DNA from: Alphaproteobacteria bacterium
GTDB taxonomy: Bacteria > Pseudomonadota > Alphaproteobacteria > Micropepsales > Micropepsaceae
Reading direction: 5' to 3'
Assembly (NCBI GenBank): GCA_947474565.1
Contig: CANJIS010000003.1
Location: forward strand, 1-64,000
DNA length: 64,000 bases
This document shows positions 41,232-51,990 of this stretch, in pieces (the first letter of the stretch is position 1; each line of letters begins with the position of its first letter). The notes under the pieces are model-generated. The model did not search any database and was not told the origin of the DNA. It saw nothing but the letters and a program-made list of their open reading frames with translations. A program made the position numbers and the translations under genes.

Positions 41232-42053
41232 TCAGACCAGCGCTCGAGCCAACGCCGCAAATTCTGCGACCGACAATTCTTCGGGCCGGCGCGTAGCCTC
41301 AATTCCCGCTTTTTCCAGCAGCGCCTCACCGCCCAAAGGTTTCAAACTCTGCCGCAACATCTTGCGTCGCTGTCCGAACGCGGTCTCGGTGATCTTTTCC
41401 AGCTTTTTCAGCTCCGCCTCGGCAACCGGCTTGGGCAGCGGCTCCAACCGTACGATGGATGATGTGATCGATGGCGGCGGCACAAAGGCGCGGGCCGACA
41501 CATCGAACATGATTTTGGCTTTGGTCCTCCACCCCGCCAGCACCGACAGCCTGCCATAATGTTCACTGCCCGGTTTGGCGATGATGCGCTCCGCCACTTC
41601 GCGCTGGAACATCAGTGTCAGAGAAGCCCAAAAGGGCGGCCAGCTTTCGCTGCTCAGCCATTTGATCAGAAGCGCAGTCCCGACATTGTAGGGAAGATTC
41701 GCGGCGATATGGGCGCCGGGTGGCAGCAGTTTTTCCTCGTCCAGTTTCATCGCGTCCGCAGAGATTATTTCCAGCCGGCCAGGATACGCGGCGGCGATGT
41801 CTGCCAGCGCCGGCAGGCAGCGATCATCGCGCTCGACTGCAATCACCTTTGCTGCGCCTTCTGCCAGAAGTGCGCGCGTCAATCCCCCTGGGCCCGGCCC
41901 CACTTCATAGATCACCGCGCCGTCCGCACCGGCCGCCCGCGCAATCTTGCGGGTCAGATTGAGATCGAGAAGAAAATTCTGGCCCAGCGATTTCTTGGCG
42001 CGCAAATCATGCGCGGCAATAACGTCACGCAGCGGCGGCAAGGGATCGTTCAA
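41232..42053 (-). CDS. rsmA: 16S rRNA (adenine1518/1519-N6)-dimethyltransferase
   Basis: [40 protein letters not shown]-type motif, [14 protein letters not shown] start. Confidence 0.96.
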   Translation of the reverse strand: MNDPLPPLRDVIAAHDLRAKKSLGQNFLLDLNLTRKIARAAGADGAVIYEVGPGPGGLTRALLAEGAAKVIAVERDDRCLPALADIAAAYPGRLEIISADAMKLDEEKLLPPGAHIAANLPYNVGTALLIKWLSSESWPPFWASLTLMFQREVAERIIAKPGSEHYGRLSVLAGWRTKAKIMFDVSARAFVPPPSITSSIVRLEPLPKPVAEAELKKLEKITETAFGQRRKMLRQSLKPLGGEALLEKAGIEATRRPEELSVAEFAALARALV

Positions 42054-42979
42054 GATGCAGCCCGGCGATCGGCCATGTCCGCGGCCATTTTGATCGCCGC
42101 CACCATGCTGCGGTGATCGGCCTTGGCCTGACCGGCAATGTCAAAGGCGGTGCCGTGATCGGGTGAGGTGCGCACAATGGGAAGACCCAGGGTGACATTG
42201 ACGCCGTCCCAGAAGCTCAGCGTCTTGATCGGGATCAGGCCCTGGTCGTGATACATGGTCAGCACCGCGTCATACTGCTTGCGGGCTTCGTCATGGAACA
42301 GGGTGTCGGCGGAAAGCGGCCCGATCACCGAAAAGCCTTTTGCCTTCAGGGCTGCGACGGCCGGGGCGATGATGGCTTCTTCCTCGCCGCCCAGAACGCC
42401 GTCTTCTCCGGCATGCGGGTTAAGACCCGCCACCGCCAGGCGCGGTTTGGCGATGCCGAAGTCTCGCGTCAAAGAGGCCAGCATAATCTCCGCCGTTTCT
42501 TCGATCCCGGCACTGGTGATCAGGCTTGGCACCCGCGCCAGCGGCACATGGATCACCAGCGGCACCACGCGCAGCTTGTCGCTGGCCAGCATCATCACGG
42601 CGCGCTTTACGCCTGTGAGCGAGGCCAGAAATTCGGTGTGGCCGGGAAAGCCGAACCCGGCGCCCGCCAGCACCGCCTTGTGGATCGGTGCGGTGACCAA
42701 AGCAGCGGCTTCACCCGCCAGGCAGGCCGCAACCGCGATCTCAATCGCTTCGGTGACCGCTGCTGCATTGGCCGAGCTGGGCTTGCCGGGCGCGGTCTGG
42801 ACGCGCGCTTTGGTGGGAATCGTGGCTGCCTTTTCGGCGGCAAAAATACCAACGTCCCCGACCAGCTTCAAAGGGTGGTTGCCGATCTTGCCACCCAGCG
42901 CCTTGAACGCGCCCAGCGCCACTTCCGGCCCAATCCCGGCCGGCTCGCCCATGGTGATCAGGATTGGAGCTTTATTCAT
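42050..42979 (-). CDS. pdxA: 4-hydroxythreonine-4-phosphate dehydrogenase
   Basis: [53 protein letters not shown]. Confidence 0.96.
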   Translation of the reverse strand: MNKAPILITMGEPAGIGPEVALGAFKALGGKIGNHPLKLVGDVGIFAAEKAATIPTKARVQTAPGKPSSANAAAVTEAIEIAVAACLAGEAAALVTAPIHKAVLAGAGFGFPGHTEFLASLTGVKRAVMMLASDKLRVVPLVIHVPLARVPSLITSAGIEETAEIMLASLTRDFGIAKPRLAVAGLNPHAGEDGVLGGEEEAIIAPAVAALKAKGFSVIGPLSADTLFHDEARKQYDAVLTMYHDQGLIPIKTLSFWDGVNVTLGLPIVRTSPDHGTAFDIAGQAKADHRSMVAAIKMAADMADRRAAS

Positions 42980-43032
42980 GGTCGCGCCGCCGGAAGAAAA
43001 ACCGCTGCACACTTTTTCTGGCGGGCGCTCGG

Positions 43033-44541
43033 CTACCGGACTTCAACATCGGCACCGCGCTTCAGGTCGCGCATAAGGCGCTGCGCCAGGGCCGAAATCT
43101 GCTGGTCGAACAAGGAATTCTGAATCTGTTCGCGCGTCGGCGGAACATAGACCGTCTGGATTTCAACACGCTTGTCGCAGCGCGCGATGATTTCCACCCC
43201 GGCTTCCGACACGATGGGGGCCGTGGCTTCGCCAGATAGGGTTTGTTCCAGCGCCTTCTGAATCTCAGGGCTCAGGTCGCTGGGCTTCATGTTGCCCAGA
43301 TCCATATACACCGAGCCCGTCATCTTTTCGGACAGCGCCTTGAACTGCTCGCAATTCTGGAAATTGTTGCGGATCTGATTGCCGGCATTCAGGCCCTGGC
43401 TGACCAGATCCTGGTTGGGATTCTCGCCGAGCGGCAACAGCAGGCGCGCCAGCGGTATGGAGCCATCGGGATTGGTCGGCGCCGTGGTGGGCGCCGAGAT
43501 CTTGGTGCCCTGCGGCTCCATTCTCTGGCTCAGCTGCAGAATGTAATAACCGCCCGCAGCGCGAACCGGCGGTGAAAGATCGCCCGGCTTCATTTTGACC
43601 AGCGCGGCATTGAGTTCGGTGGAAAGCTGGCCTTCATGCACCCAGCCGATCGAACCGCCCTGGGCGGCGGCGGGATTTTGGCTGTACTGGTGGGCGAGGG
43701 CGCTGAATTGGGCGCCCGCCTTCAACTGATCCACCATGCCCTGCGCGTCCTGCAGCACTTTGGCGTCCTGGTTGGGATTGGTCACCGGCAGGAAAATCTC
43801 ATTGACCAGGAAGTGCGGCTTGCTGGCGCCTTCGGCGAAGCGCCGCATTTCGGCATCCACCTGGGCCGGGCTGATATTCACCAGGTCGGCATACTGATCC
43901 TGCACGGTCTTCTGCCAGGCAATCTGGGCGGTGATCTGCGAGCGCAAAGCCTGCTCGCTGGCGCCGGCGGTAATCAGGATGTTGCGCAGCTGCTGGATGG
44001 TCAGATGGTTCTGCTCCAGCATGCCGTTGACGGCCTTGTCCACTTCCACCGGGCTGACGGTGACGTGCTTCTTCACCGCTTCCTGAAGCTGAATTTTTTC
44101 GTCCTCAAGCCTGTCCAGAGTCTGGTTGCGGATACGCTTCATGTCTTCCGCGGTGGGGTGCAGGCCTGACGTGGCGACGAACAGCTGGATGCGCTGGCGC
44201 AACTCGTAATCGGAAATGGATTCGTCATTCACCGTGGCGGCGATGCCGTCGGTATCTTCGGGCCGCGCCGCGGTCGAGGCATCGATGGTTTTGTCGGGCG
44301 CCAGCGCGGCCACTTCCGTGGCGGGAGCGACGGCAGCGGTCGGTCCAGATACGGGTGGGGCGGGCGCGGCCGCGGCAGAAGGTGCCGCCGCCTCTTTGGC
44401 CGAGGGCGCGGCGGTGACGGCGGCCGAACCGGCTGTGGGCGGGTCATCCTGCGCCCATGCGCCGCCGAACAAGCTGGCCGGGGCAAGCAGGCCAGTCGAG
44501 GCAAGCAACAAAGTGGTGGCGAGGCGCAGCTTCAATTTCAA
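43033..44541 (-). CDS. SurA-like periplasmic peptidyl-prolyl isomerase/chaperone
   Basis: 502 aa; signal peptide, Ala/Pro-rich linker, IAATVNDESISDYELRQRIQLFVATSG SurA-N, GGSIGWVHEGQLSTELNAALVKMKPGDLSPPVRAAGGYYILQL parvulin. Confidence 0.9.
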   Translation of the reverse strand: MKLKLRLATTLLLASTGLLAPASLFGGAWAQDDPPTAGSAAVTAAPSAKEAAAPSAAAAPAPPVSGPTAAVAPATEVAALAPDKTIDASTAARPEDTDGIAATVNDESISDYELRQRIQLFVATSGLHPTAEDMKRIRNQTLDRLEDEKIQLQEAVKKHVTVSPVEVDKAVNGMLEQNHLTIQQLRNILITAGASEQALRSQITAQIAWQKTVQDQYADLVNISPAQVDAEMRRFAEGASKPHFLVNEIFLPVTNPNQDAKVLQDAQGMVDQLKAGAQFSALAHQYSQNPAAAQGGSIGWVHEGQLSTELNAALVKMKPGDLSPPVRAAGGYYILQLSQRMEPQGTKISAPTTAPTNPDGSIPLARLLLPLGENPNQDLVSQGLNAGNQIRNNFQNCEQFKALSEKMTGSVYMDLGNMKPSDLSPEIQKALEQTLSGEATAPIVSEAGVEIIARCDKRVEIQTVYVPPTREQIQNSLFDQQISALAQRLMRDLKRGADVEVR

Positions 44542-44656
44542 TTCCGATAATGGCGGAAGGCGCTCATCGCGAACCGTTCCTAACCCGCTGCAAGAATAAG
44601 GATTTTCTCGTTCCGATCAAGCTTCCGATCTTCCCGGCCCGGAACCTTGGCCAACC

Positions 44657-46882
44657 CTAGGGATGGGCAGTGGAATTGAACACATCCCGGGGGAACAAGC
44701 TGAACGGCTGTACCGGCTGGTCCCCGGTTTTCAGGGTAAAGCGCAGCACGATGGAGGTGGAGGGCGGCACGCCCAGGATGGTGTCGAAGGTGTATTTGCG
44801 GCGATAGGCGACCGCAATCGCCAGGCATTCATCCTCGTAACCCAGGCCATATTCGGTATCGAGCATCTGGCTCAACGCCAGATCGCGCTGGATGGCAACA
44901 AAGGCCTGCCAGTTCCGGTAGATGTTGATATCGGCCTGGGCGCTGACCTGTTCCCGGCTGGGAAGAACCAGGGCGGCGTTGGTGGGCAGCTGCAGGTAGG
45001 CAACCTGCATAGAGGAACGCCCATAGGAGCCGGTAATGTAAATTTCGTGCCGCCGCACCGTGCCGCTGCGCTGATCGAAGTCCATCCGGTCGGTGAAATT
45101 CAAATGCGGGAATTTCACCGTCACCCGTCCTACGATATCCGAAACGGTTCCATTCTGACCGATGACGCTGGCCAGAATCGGATCGGGCTTGAGGCGATAA
45201 GTCTGGCCAAGCAGGCCTTCAATTTCACCCCCGCGGAAAATCGAGTCGGCTTTCAATCCGACATTGGCGCGGGGCCCGCTTTCGATCAGGTCGTAACCGG
45301 GCAGCTGGTTGAAACTGAAGATATTGTTGTCGTTGAACTCCAGGCTGGTGGCGTCTTCGATCGGCAATCCAATCGGGTTGCCGCCGTAAGGCTGGGCAAT
45401 GATCTGCGCCAGGGGCGTGACAATCACCGAGCGTCCATTGGTGCCTTCGCTGATGAAAGGCCAGCGCCAATCCAAAGCGAGATAGGGAATGCCGCGCTGG
45501 AAGTCCTTCGCCACGGTGGCAACGGTGGGGAAGTTCACGCTGTCATTGTTCGTCACATGATAGAAATCGCCACGCGCATCCGCCACCAGGGTCCAAAGCT
45601 GGCCCCCGGCGAAAACGAAAGGCCGCCGCCAATTGAACTCGCCGGTGACGCGGCCGCTGTCGGGTCCCCGGCTGCGGCCCAGCGCTGCGCTGTTCAGATC
45701 GAAGCGGAACTGGCCGCCCAAGAGACTGGTGGAGGGTATGAAGCTGAATTCCAGACGCGGCAGCACGTAAGGAATGGACTGCTGACTGTCGGTGGAACGC
45801 AGGCCCTGGAAATAATAACCGGTGATGGCCAGGCGCGAGCGGCCGAAATTGTCCTCTACGAACAGGTCGTTTACCAGCCGGTCGAGATAGGAAATGTCGT
45901 AGAACCGCATGTAAGCGCGGTTGTTGGTAAGCTGGGCGTCGTAGCCGGTGCGCCATGTATCGCTAATCGCGATGCGGCCGGAGCCGAACAGATGGTCATA
46001 TGTCTGCGCCTGGCCGACCGGCGAGACCAGTCCGCCATCGGGATTGTAGGCGATCGAGCCTTGCAGCCATAAGCCGCTATTGTTCCAGCGCTGGCGATAC
46101 TCACCTTCAATCAGCGAGCCGCCTTTGGTGGAAACTTGCGGCTGCAGTGTGATGTCCCTGTTGGGCCCAAGCGAAATATAGAACGGCACGCGGGCGAAAT
46201 AGCCCATGGTCGAAGAATTGCCGACATCAGGAGCCAGCACGCCGCTGGCATAACGCACGCTGGGGTCCGGCTCGTTCAGGATCGGCGTGTAGAGGACGGG
46301 CACGCCCAGAACATCCAGAGTCGCGTTCTTGAATTGAATGCGGTGCCGCTGCTGATCATAGATCACTTGCTCGGATTTCACCTGCCAGAGCGGCGTGCGC
46401 TTGCCCGGCTGGCTGCAGATCTTGCAGGGGCTGTAGACGGTTTTGTTGGCGATCAAGAAGCGGTTCTGCACGCGCTTGGCGCTGGCCGCCGCCAGCCGTC
46501 CCGTCTTGCCGATCAGGGCGCCGAAACCGTTCAACGCGCCGTCGCGCATGTGATCGGTGAGCACCACCTGGTTGGCGAAAGCGACATTGCCCCGTTCATC
46601 GGTAACGCTGACATGGCCGCTGGCAGTGACTTTATCGCTCTTCTGATCATAGGCGACAGTATCGGCGATCAGAACGCGGCCCTGGTCTGTGATCTCGACA
46701 TGCCCCACGGCGCGCACCGTCTCGCTGTCGCCGTCATAGATGATCTGGTCCGCCTGCAGCAGAATCTGGTCACCAGGCCTTGCGGTCTGTTGCGCTGCGG
46801 GTGTTTGGGCCTGCGAAGGCTGAAGTGGATTAAAGAAGGCCGCCGTTGCAAGCGCAGCGAGCAGCCAGGGACGGCGGCTCAT
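44657..46882 (-). CDS. lptD: LPS-assembly protein LptD
   Basis: N-terminal OstA/LptA-like domain, YSPCKIC, RYASGVLAPDVGNSSTMGYFARVPFYISLGPNRDITLQP; MSRRPWLL start at 46882 overlapping lptG stop. Confidence 0.94.
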   Translation of the reverse strand: MSRRPWLLAALATAAFFNPLQPSQAQTPAAQQTARPGDQILLQADQIIYDGDSETVRAVGHVEITDQGRVLIADTVAYDQKSDKVTASGHVSVTDERGNVAFANQVVLTDHMRDGALNGFGALIGKTGRLAAASAKRVQNRFLIANKTVYSPCKICSQPGKRTPLWQVKSEQVIYDQQRHRIQFKNATLDVLGVPVLYTPILNEPDPSVRYASGVLAPDVGNSSTMGYFARVPFYISLGPNRDITLQPQVSTKGGSLIEGEYRQRWNNSGLWLQGSIAYNPDGGLVSPVGQAQTYDHLFGSGRIAISDTWRTGYDAQLTNNRAYMRFYDISYLDRLVNDLFVEDNFGRSRLAITGYYFQGLRSTDSQQSIPYVLPRLEFSFIPSTSLLGGQFRFDLNSAALGRSRGPDSGRVTGEFNWRRPFVFAGGQLWTLVADARGDFYHVTNNDSVNFPTVATVAKDFQRGIPYLALDWRWPFISEGTNGRSVIVTPLAQIIAQPYGGNPIGLPIEDATSLEFNDNNIFSFNQLPGYDLIESGPRANVGLKADSIFRGGEIEGLLGQTYRLKPDPILASVIGQNGTVSDIVGRVTVKFPHLNFTDRMDFDQRSGTVRRHEIYITGSYGRSSMQVAYLQLPTNAALVLPSREQVSAQADINIYRNWQAFVAIQRDLALSQMLDTEYGLGYEDECLAIAVAYRRKYTFDTILGVPPSTSIVLRFTLKTGDQPVQPFSLFPRDVFNSTAHP

Positions 46883-47970
46883 CCGTCCTCCTGGTTGAAC
46901 ACCAGTGTCATGCCGATAAAGATGGAGGCGATGGCAGGCGCGCTGGCGGCCAGCAAAATGGGCAACGCTCCCGATTGGCCCATCACTCTTGTCATGTCGC
47001 TGAAGAAATAGACGCCGAAGCCGCAAAGAGCGCTGAGCAGAATGATCTTGGCGATGCCGCCTTCGCGCGACGGCCTCAGCGAAAAGCTGGCGGCCATGAA
47101 CACCATGGCTGCGAACAGAACCGGCAACGCATAAAGCGTATAAAGATAAAGCTGATAGCGCGCGGCCGAGAAGCCCGCGGCCTGGGCGGCGCGGATGAAG
47201 CCGGGCAAGTCCCAGAAGGACAGCGTGTCGGGCGCCTGCGAGCTTTCCAGGATCTGCTCCGGCGTCAGCGTTGTCGGCAGCATATATTCGGCATGAAAAA
47301 CCGGCGCACCGGAGGAGCCGGAAACATAAGCCTGATGAAGCGCCCAGGCATTCTCGGTCAATTGCGCCGATTGGGCATCAATCCGTCCCTTGAAGACATC
47401 GCCGCCGGCATAAAGAAAAACAATCACGTCTTCCAGATGCTGGCCCTGGTCTGCAACGCGCAAGGCATGAATGACGGATTGCTGGTTCTCATCGCCCTGG
47501 CGCAGCCACAAACCGTTCTGCGATACGGAAAGCTGCGAAGCCTGGCCTTTGACATAGCGCGCCTCCAGGCCGGCGAATTCGGCGAACATCCGCGCCGACA
47601 GGGGCGTGAACATCGTCACCGCCACCACGCCGGTCAGCACGGCTACCGCCAATGGCGGCAGCATGAAATCCCAGGCCGAAACGCCTGCGGCGCGCGCCGC
47701 CACCAGTTCATGACTGCGCGACAGGCGCACAAATGTGAAAACGCCGCCCAGCAGGATGGCGAATGGCATCATCTTCTGGCCCAGGTCCGGCAATTGCAGC
47801 ATTGCCATGCCGATGACGATCGAGGTGGAGACATTGTGTCCGGCGGTACGGCTCAGCAGGTCCACGATATCGATGGAAAAGGCCAGCACCAGAAACGCGG
47901 CGTAAACCACCGCGACGCCCAGAAGAAATTGCAATGCCAAATAGCGGTAAAGCGTCCAGGACCAGCTCAT
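46879..47970 (-). CDS. lptG: LPS export ABC transporter permease LptG
   Basis: LYRYLALQFLLGVAVVYAAFLVLAFSIDIVDLLSRTAG; YjgP/YjgQ family. Confidence 0.93.
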   Translation of the reverse strand: MSWSWTLYRYLALQFLLGVAVVYAAFLVLAFSIDIVDLLSRTAGHNVSTSIVIGMAMLQLPDLGQKMMPFAILLGGVFTFVRLSRSHELVAARAAGVSAWDFMLPPLAVAVLTGVVAVTMFTPLSARMFAEFAGLEARYVKGQASQLSVSQNGLWLRQGDENQQSVIHALRVADQGQHLEDVIVFLYAGGDVFKGRIDAQSAQLTENAWALHQAYVSGSSGAPVFHAEYMLPTTLTPEQILESSQAPDTLSFWDLPGFIRAAQAAGFSAARYQLYLYTLYALPVLFAAMVFMAASFSLRPSREGGIAKIILLSALCGFGVYFFSDMTRVMGQSGALPILLAASAPAIASIFIGMTLVFNQEDG

Positions 47971-49148
47971 GCCGCCGCTCCCGCAGTGGTACGGCGGGCG
48001 AGCATGGCGGCCGGGCTCCAGCCCATCAGCACCATCCAGGCGAGCAATACGCCGATCAACGGGATCGCATAGAAGAGCGCGAACAAAGACGGATGGCTGG
48101 CGGCCGGCCCGGCCACGCCATAACCGGCAATACGCAACGCTGCCGCAGCCAGGGATGCGCCGGTCAGCCGCATTGCCAGCGCGCCGCGCTGGCGGCGGCC
48201 TCTCAGGATCGCGGCCAGCGCGATCATGGCGAAGGCCAGACAGTAAAGCGGTTGCGCCAGCCGGTTATGGGCTTCCGCCAGCCAACTGTTGCGGATTTCT
48301 TTGGTGATGCCGCGCGTTTCCGGCGGATTGATGAGTTCGTCGAGATAGCGCTCATTGGTTCTGCGCAAGGTGATGCGCGCCAGTCCCGCGAACTGATCCA
48401 GGTTGAAGGAATAGTTCTTGAAGTTGAGCACCGAGAGCTGTGAGCCGCCCGCCGCACTTTGCTCCACCGTGCCGTCATACATGATCAGCCGGCTGCCGCC
48501 TTGTGTCTGCGCCAGCACGCCGCGTTGGGCGATATAGGTAATGGGCCTGATCGCTTCGCGATTGTCATGCACAAGGATGCCGCTGATCTGTCCATTGTTG
48601 TTCATTTGATGGATGAACACGGTGAGGCCTTTGGCGGGCGTCTGGAATTCACCGGCATTGAGCAGCGCCGCGCCGATGTCGGCGCTGATGTCCACCACCT
48701 TGGCGGCCAGCGCCCGCTGGCCCATCGGCATCAACCACAGGGCGCAGATCCAGGTAATCGCCATTACGATCAGCGCGGCCATGAAAACCGGGATGCCCAA
48801 CTGACGCTGGCTGTAACCGGCCGACGCCATCACCACCAGTTCACTGTCGCCATTCAGCCGCGACAGGGTGAACAGCGTGCCGAAGAAAAAGGCGATGGGC
48901 AGAATGATCACCAGCAGCGACGGGATCAGCAGTGAGGTCAGATAGAGAAAAGTGGGAGCCGACTGGCCACGGTTGATCACCAGGTCCAGCAGGCGGGGCA
49001 GCTGGGTGAGCCAGATGACACAGGTCATCAGCAGGGTAAGCAGCGCCACCGGCCCCAGAAGCTGGCCCAGGACATAGAGAGACAGCTGCGGCAGGCCCCG
49101 CCTGCGCTGCTTACCCTTATCCGGCCTTTGTTCGAGCCCGTGGGCCAT
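47967..49148 (-). CDS. lptF: LPS export ABC transporter permease LptF
   Basis: LSRLNGDSELVVMASAGYSQRQLGIPVFMAALIVMAITW; YjgP/YjgQ family. Confidence 0.93.
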   Translation of the reverse strand: MAHGLEQRPDKGKQRRRGLPQLSLYVLGQLLGPVALLTLLMTCVIWLTQLPRLLDLVINRGQSAPTFLYLTSLLIPSLLVIILPIAFFFGTLFTLSRLNGDSELVVMASAGYSQRQLGIPVFMAALIVMAITWICALWLMPMGQRALAAKVVDISADIGAALLNAGEFQTPAKGLTVFIHQMNNNGQISGILVHDNREAIRPITYIAQRGVLAQTQGGSRLIMYDGTVEQSAAGGSQLSVLNFKNYSFNLDQFAGLARITLRRTNERYLDELINPPETRGITKEIRNSWLAEAHNRLAQPLYCLAFAMIALAAILRGRRQRGALAMRLTGASLAAAALRIAGYGVAGPAASHPSLFALFYAIPLIGVLLAWMVLMGWSPAAMLARRTTAGAAA

Positions 49149-49232
49149 GGCCTTTCGCCCATCTTGAGATTCGACCTAAACTAGCATCGCTATTCGGCTT
49201 TCCGCCACTTTTCCCAGGATTGGAGCGATTTC

Positions 49233-50732
49233 ATGCAGATTTCCTTTGCCGCGTCCGGCGCCAAAACCCCATCCGGAAGCTGGGTGGTGGGAGCGACGGA
49301 GGGGGCGGAGCTTCAGGCGGCTGCCGTCCGGGCCGACAAGGCCAGCGGCGGAGTGCTGTCGCGGGGCCTGAAAGTGTCCCGCTTTACGGGAAAATCCGGG
49401 CAGTTTCTGGAAGTGCTGGCGCCCGCTGGCCTGTCGGTATCGCGCATTCTTCTGGTCGGCCTGGGCAAGCCCGAGACGCTGGATGAAAAAGCGCTGGAGA
49501 CCATCGGCGCTCAGATTGCTGCCAGGTTACAGACGCTGGGTGAACGGTCGGCTGTGTTCGATATCGAAGCGTCCAAGGGCGTGAAGGCCAAGGCCGCCGA
49601 GATCGCGGCGCATCTGGCCTTCGGCGCCAAGCTGCGCAGTTACACGTTCGACAAATATCGCACCAAGAATCTGGACGAATACAAAAAGCATCTCGCGCAG
49701 ATTTCCGTGTTGAGCCGCGATGCGGCTGCTGCCACGCGCGCTTACGCCGGTCTGGGCGCAGTGGCGGACGGCATCTTCCTGGCGCGCGATCTGGTCAACG
49801 AGCCGCCGAATATTTTGTATCCGGCAGAGTTCGCCCGCAGGGTCAAGGCGCTCAGCAAGCTTGGATTGAAAGTGGAAGTGCTGGGCGAAGCCGAAATGAA
49901 AAAGCAGGGCTTCGGTGCGCTGCTCGGTGTCGGCCAGGGCTCGGCGCGCGAAAGCCAGCTGGTGGTGATGCAATGGAGTCACGGCAAAAAGAACGCCGCG
50001 CCCATCGCGCTGGTGGGCAAAGGCGTGTGTTTCGATTCCGGCGGCCTGTCGCTCAAGCCGGGCAGTGGCATGATGGGCATGAAGGGTGACATGGGCGGCG
50101 CGGCCGCCGTCACCGGCGCGATGATGGCGCTGGCCAGCCGCAAGGCCAAGGTCAATGCTGTGGGCGTGATCGGGTTGGTGGAGAACATGCCCGATGGCGG
50201 CGCCATCCGTCCTGATGACGTGCTCACCTCATTGTCCGGGCAGACCATCGAAGTTCTCAACACGGATGCGGAAGGACGGTTGGTGTTGGCCGATGCGCTC
50301 ACCTATACCCAGCGCCGCTTCAAGCCCAAATGCCTTATCGATCTGGCGACGCTGACCGGTGCGATTGTTCAAGCGCTGGGCTTTGAGCATGCCGGTGTTT
50401 TTTCCAACGACGACAGGCTGGTGGAACGGCTGATCGATGCCGGGCGCTTCACCGGCGAGCGGGTCTGGCGGCTGCCGCTCGATCCTTTCTATGACAAGAT
50501 GATCCGCTCTAAGATCGCCGATGTGAAGAATATCGGCGGGGCCAATTCCGGATCCATCACGGCGGCACAGTTCCTCAAGCGCTTCATCGAGGACGGCCAG
50601 GTCTGGGCCCATCTGGATATCGCCGGCGTCGCCTGGCAGGACGGCGAACAGAAAGTACAGATTCCCAGCTGGGGCACGGGCTGGGGCGTGCGCTTGCTCA
50701 ATCGCCTCGTAAAAGAAAACTTCGAAACATGA
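49233..50732 (+). CDS. pepA: Leucyl aminopeptidase
   Basis: VGKGVCFDSGGLSLKPGSGMMGMKGDMGGAAAVTGAM, NTDAEGRLVLADALTY. Confidence 0.97.
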   Translation: MQISFAASGAKTPSGSWVVGATEGAELQAAAVRADKASGGVLSRGLKVSRFTGKSGQFLEVLAPAGLSVSRILLVGLGKPETLDEKALETIGAQIAARLQTLGERSAVFDIEASKGVKAKAAEIAAHLAFGAKLRSYTFDKYRTKNLDEYKKHLAQISVLSRDAAAATRAYAGLGAVADGIFLARDLVNEPPNILYPAEFARRVKALSKLGLKVEVLGEAEMKKQGFGALLGVGQGSARESQLVVMQWSHGKKNAAPIALVGKGVCFDSGGLSLKPGSGMMGMKGDMGGAAAVTGAMMALASRKAKVNAVGVIGLVENMPDGGAIRPDDVLTSLSGQTIEVLNTDAEGRLVLADALTYTQRRFKPKCLIDLATLTGAIVQALGFEHAGVFSNDDRLVERLIDAGRFTGERVWRLPLDPFYDKMIRSKIADVKNIGGANSGSITAAQFLKRFIEDGQVWAHLDIAGVAWQDGEQKVQIPSWGTGWGVRLLNRLVKENFET

Positions 50733-51193
50733 CCGAGACTCTTTTCTATCATCTGGAGCGCCGTGCTCTGGAAGATGTGCTGCCCGGCATGGTGGAAAAA
50801 TCGCTGGAGCGCGGCTGGCGTGCGGTCATCCGCACCGATTCCGCGGAACGCTCCGAAGCGCTCGACACACTTCTCTGGACCTATGACGATCAGAGCTTTC
50901 TGGCGCATGCCCAATCCGGCGATGGCGAAGTGGCGCGCCAGCCGGTCTTGATCACTGTGGAAGATGAAAATCCCAATGGCGCGAACATTCTATTCTGTGT
51001 CGGCGGCGCCACGCCGGCCGATTGGAGTGGTTCCGATCTCGCCGCCCTGGCGCGGATCGTGCTTTTGTTCGACGGCCGCGACGATGCCGCGCTGTCGGCG
51101 GCGCGCGAAGCCTGGAAATCCGCCAAGGCTTCAGGGCATGACGTGATCTATTGGAAAGAATCTCCTTCCGGAAAATTCGAAAAGCAGAACTGA
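50729..51193 (+). CDS. holC: DNA polymerase III chi subunit
   Basis: ETLFYHLERRALEDVLPGMVEKSLERGWRAVIRTDSAERSEALDTLLWTYDDQSFLAHA. Confidence 0.94.
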   Translation: MTETLFYHLERRALEDVLPGMVEKSLERGWRAVIRTDSAERSEALDTLLWTYDDQSFLAHAQSGDGEVARQPVLITVEDENPNGANILFCVGGATPADWSGSDLAALARIVLLFDGRDDAALSAAREAWKSAKASGHDVIYWKESPSGKFEKQN

Positions 51194-51195
51194 GC

Positions 51196-51990
51196 ATGGA
51201 CGCGCTATTCAATCCCCTCACCATCGGCATGCTGCTGGTCAATCTGGCCATGGCCTATCATTCCATCCGCACCGGCCAGTCACCGATCTGGCTGATGCTG
51301 CTGGGCTTGATCTCCTTGAGCGGCTTTGTCATTGGCGGCATAGGCTTCTATGGCAACATCGCGCTTTGGGTGGCGTATTTTGCTTTCGCCGTGATCCCGG
51401 ATTTCTGGAACGGTCACGGCATGCGCCAGTTTCGGGGCGGCGTGGCGCGTGCCGCCGATCCCGGCCGCAGTTACCGCCAGAAAAAGCAGCAGGCCGAGCA
51501 AGTGGGTTCGGTGGATGCCAAGCGTGCCCTGGCCGAAGAGTGCGTCAAACGCGGTCTGTTCGCCGACGCGATCGCGCTTTACGAAACCGCCATGCAGGGG
51601 CCGTTGGGCGCGCATGATCCGGTACTGCTCAAGGGGCTTGGCCGCGCCAAGATGCTGTCCGGCGATGGCGCAGCAGCCGAAAAGCTGTTCCTCACCATGA
51701 AAGAAGTGGACCCCGCCGCGTTCGATGCCGACGCCGAACTGGATTACGCCCGCGCCCTGGAAATCCAAGACAAGACCGATCAGGCCATCCGGCAATATGA
51801 ATCCGTGGCGGCGCGTTACCCGGGCGAGGAAGCGCGGTGCCGGTTCGCTTTGCTGCTGGAGCGTCTGGGGCAGGAAGATCGCGCTCAGGCCGTGTTCCGC
51901 GAGATTATCGCCTCGGTGGAAGGCGCGCCTCGCCATTATCGCGCAAGACAGGGCGAGTGGACGAAGATTGCCAAGCAGCATCTGAAATAA
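51196..51990 (+). CDS. Membrane-anchored tetratricopeptide-like protein
   Basis: 265 aa; two or three N-terminal hydrophobic segments then TPR-like helices (RALAEECVKRGLFADAIALYETAMQG); ATG 51196 right after holC. Confidence 0.8.
   Translation: MDALFNPLTIGMLLVNLAMAYHSIRTGQSPIWLMLLGLISLSGFVIGGIGFYGNIALWVAYFAFAVIPDFWNGHGMRQFRGGVARAADPGRSYRQKKQQAEQVGSVDAKRALAEECVKRGLFADAIALYETAMQGPLGAHDPVLLKGLGRAKMLSGDGAAAEKLFLTMKEVDPAAFDADAELDYARALEIQDKTDQAIRQYESVAARYPGEEARCRFALLLERLGQEDRAQAVFREIIASVEGAPRHYRARQGEWTKIAKQHLK

Noticed and set aside
41181-41559. Small plus-strand ORFs (93 and 124 aa) starting in the intergenic repeat and running antisense to rsmA
   Set aside because: Start lies inside an intergenic repeat and the rest is antisense to rsmA; no independent support.
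46883-47026. 48-residue N-terminal extension of lptD
   Set aside because: Overlaps lptG; signal-peptide-bearing start MSRRPWLLAALATAAFF at 46882 overlaps the lptG stop as in the neighbouring gene pair.
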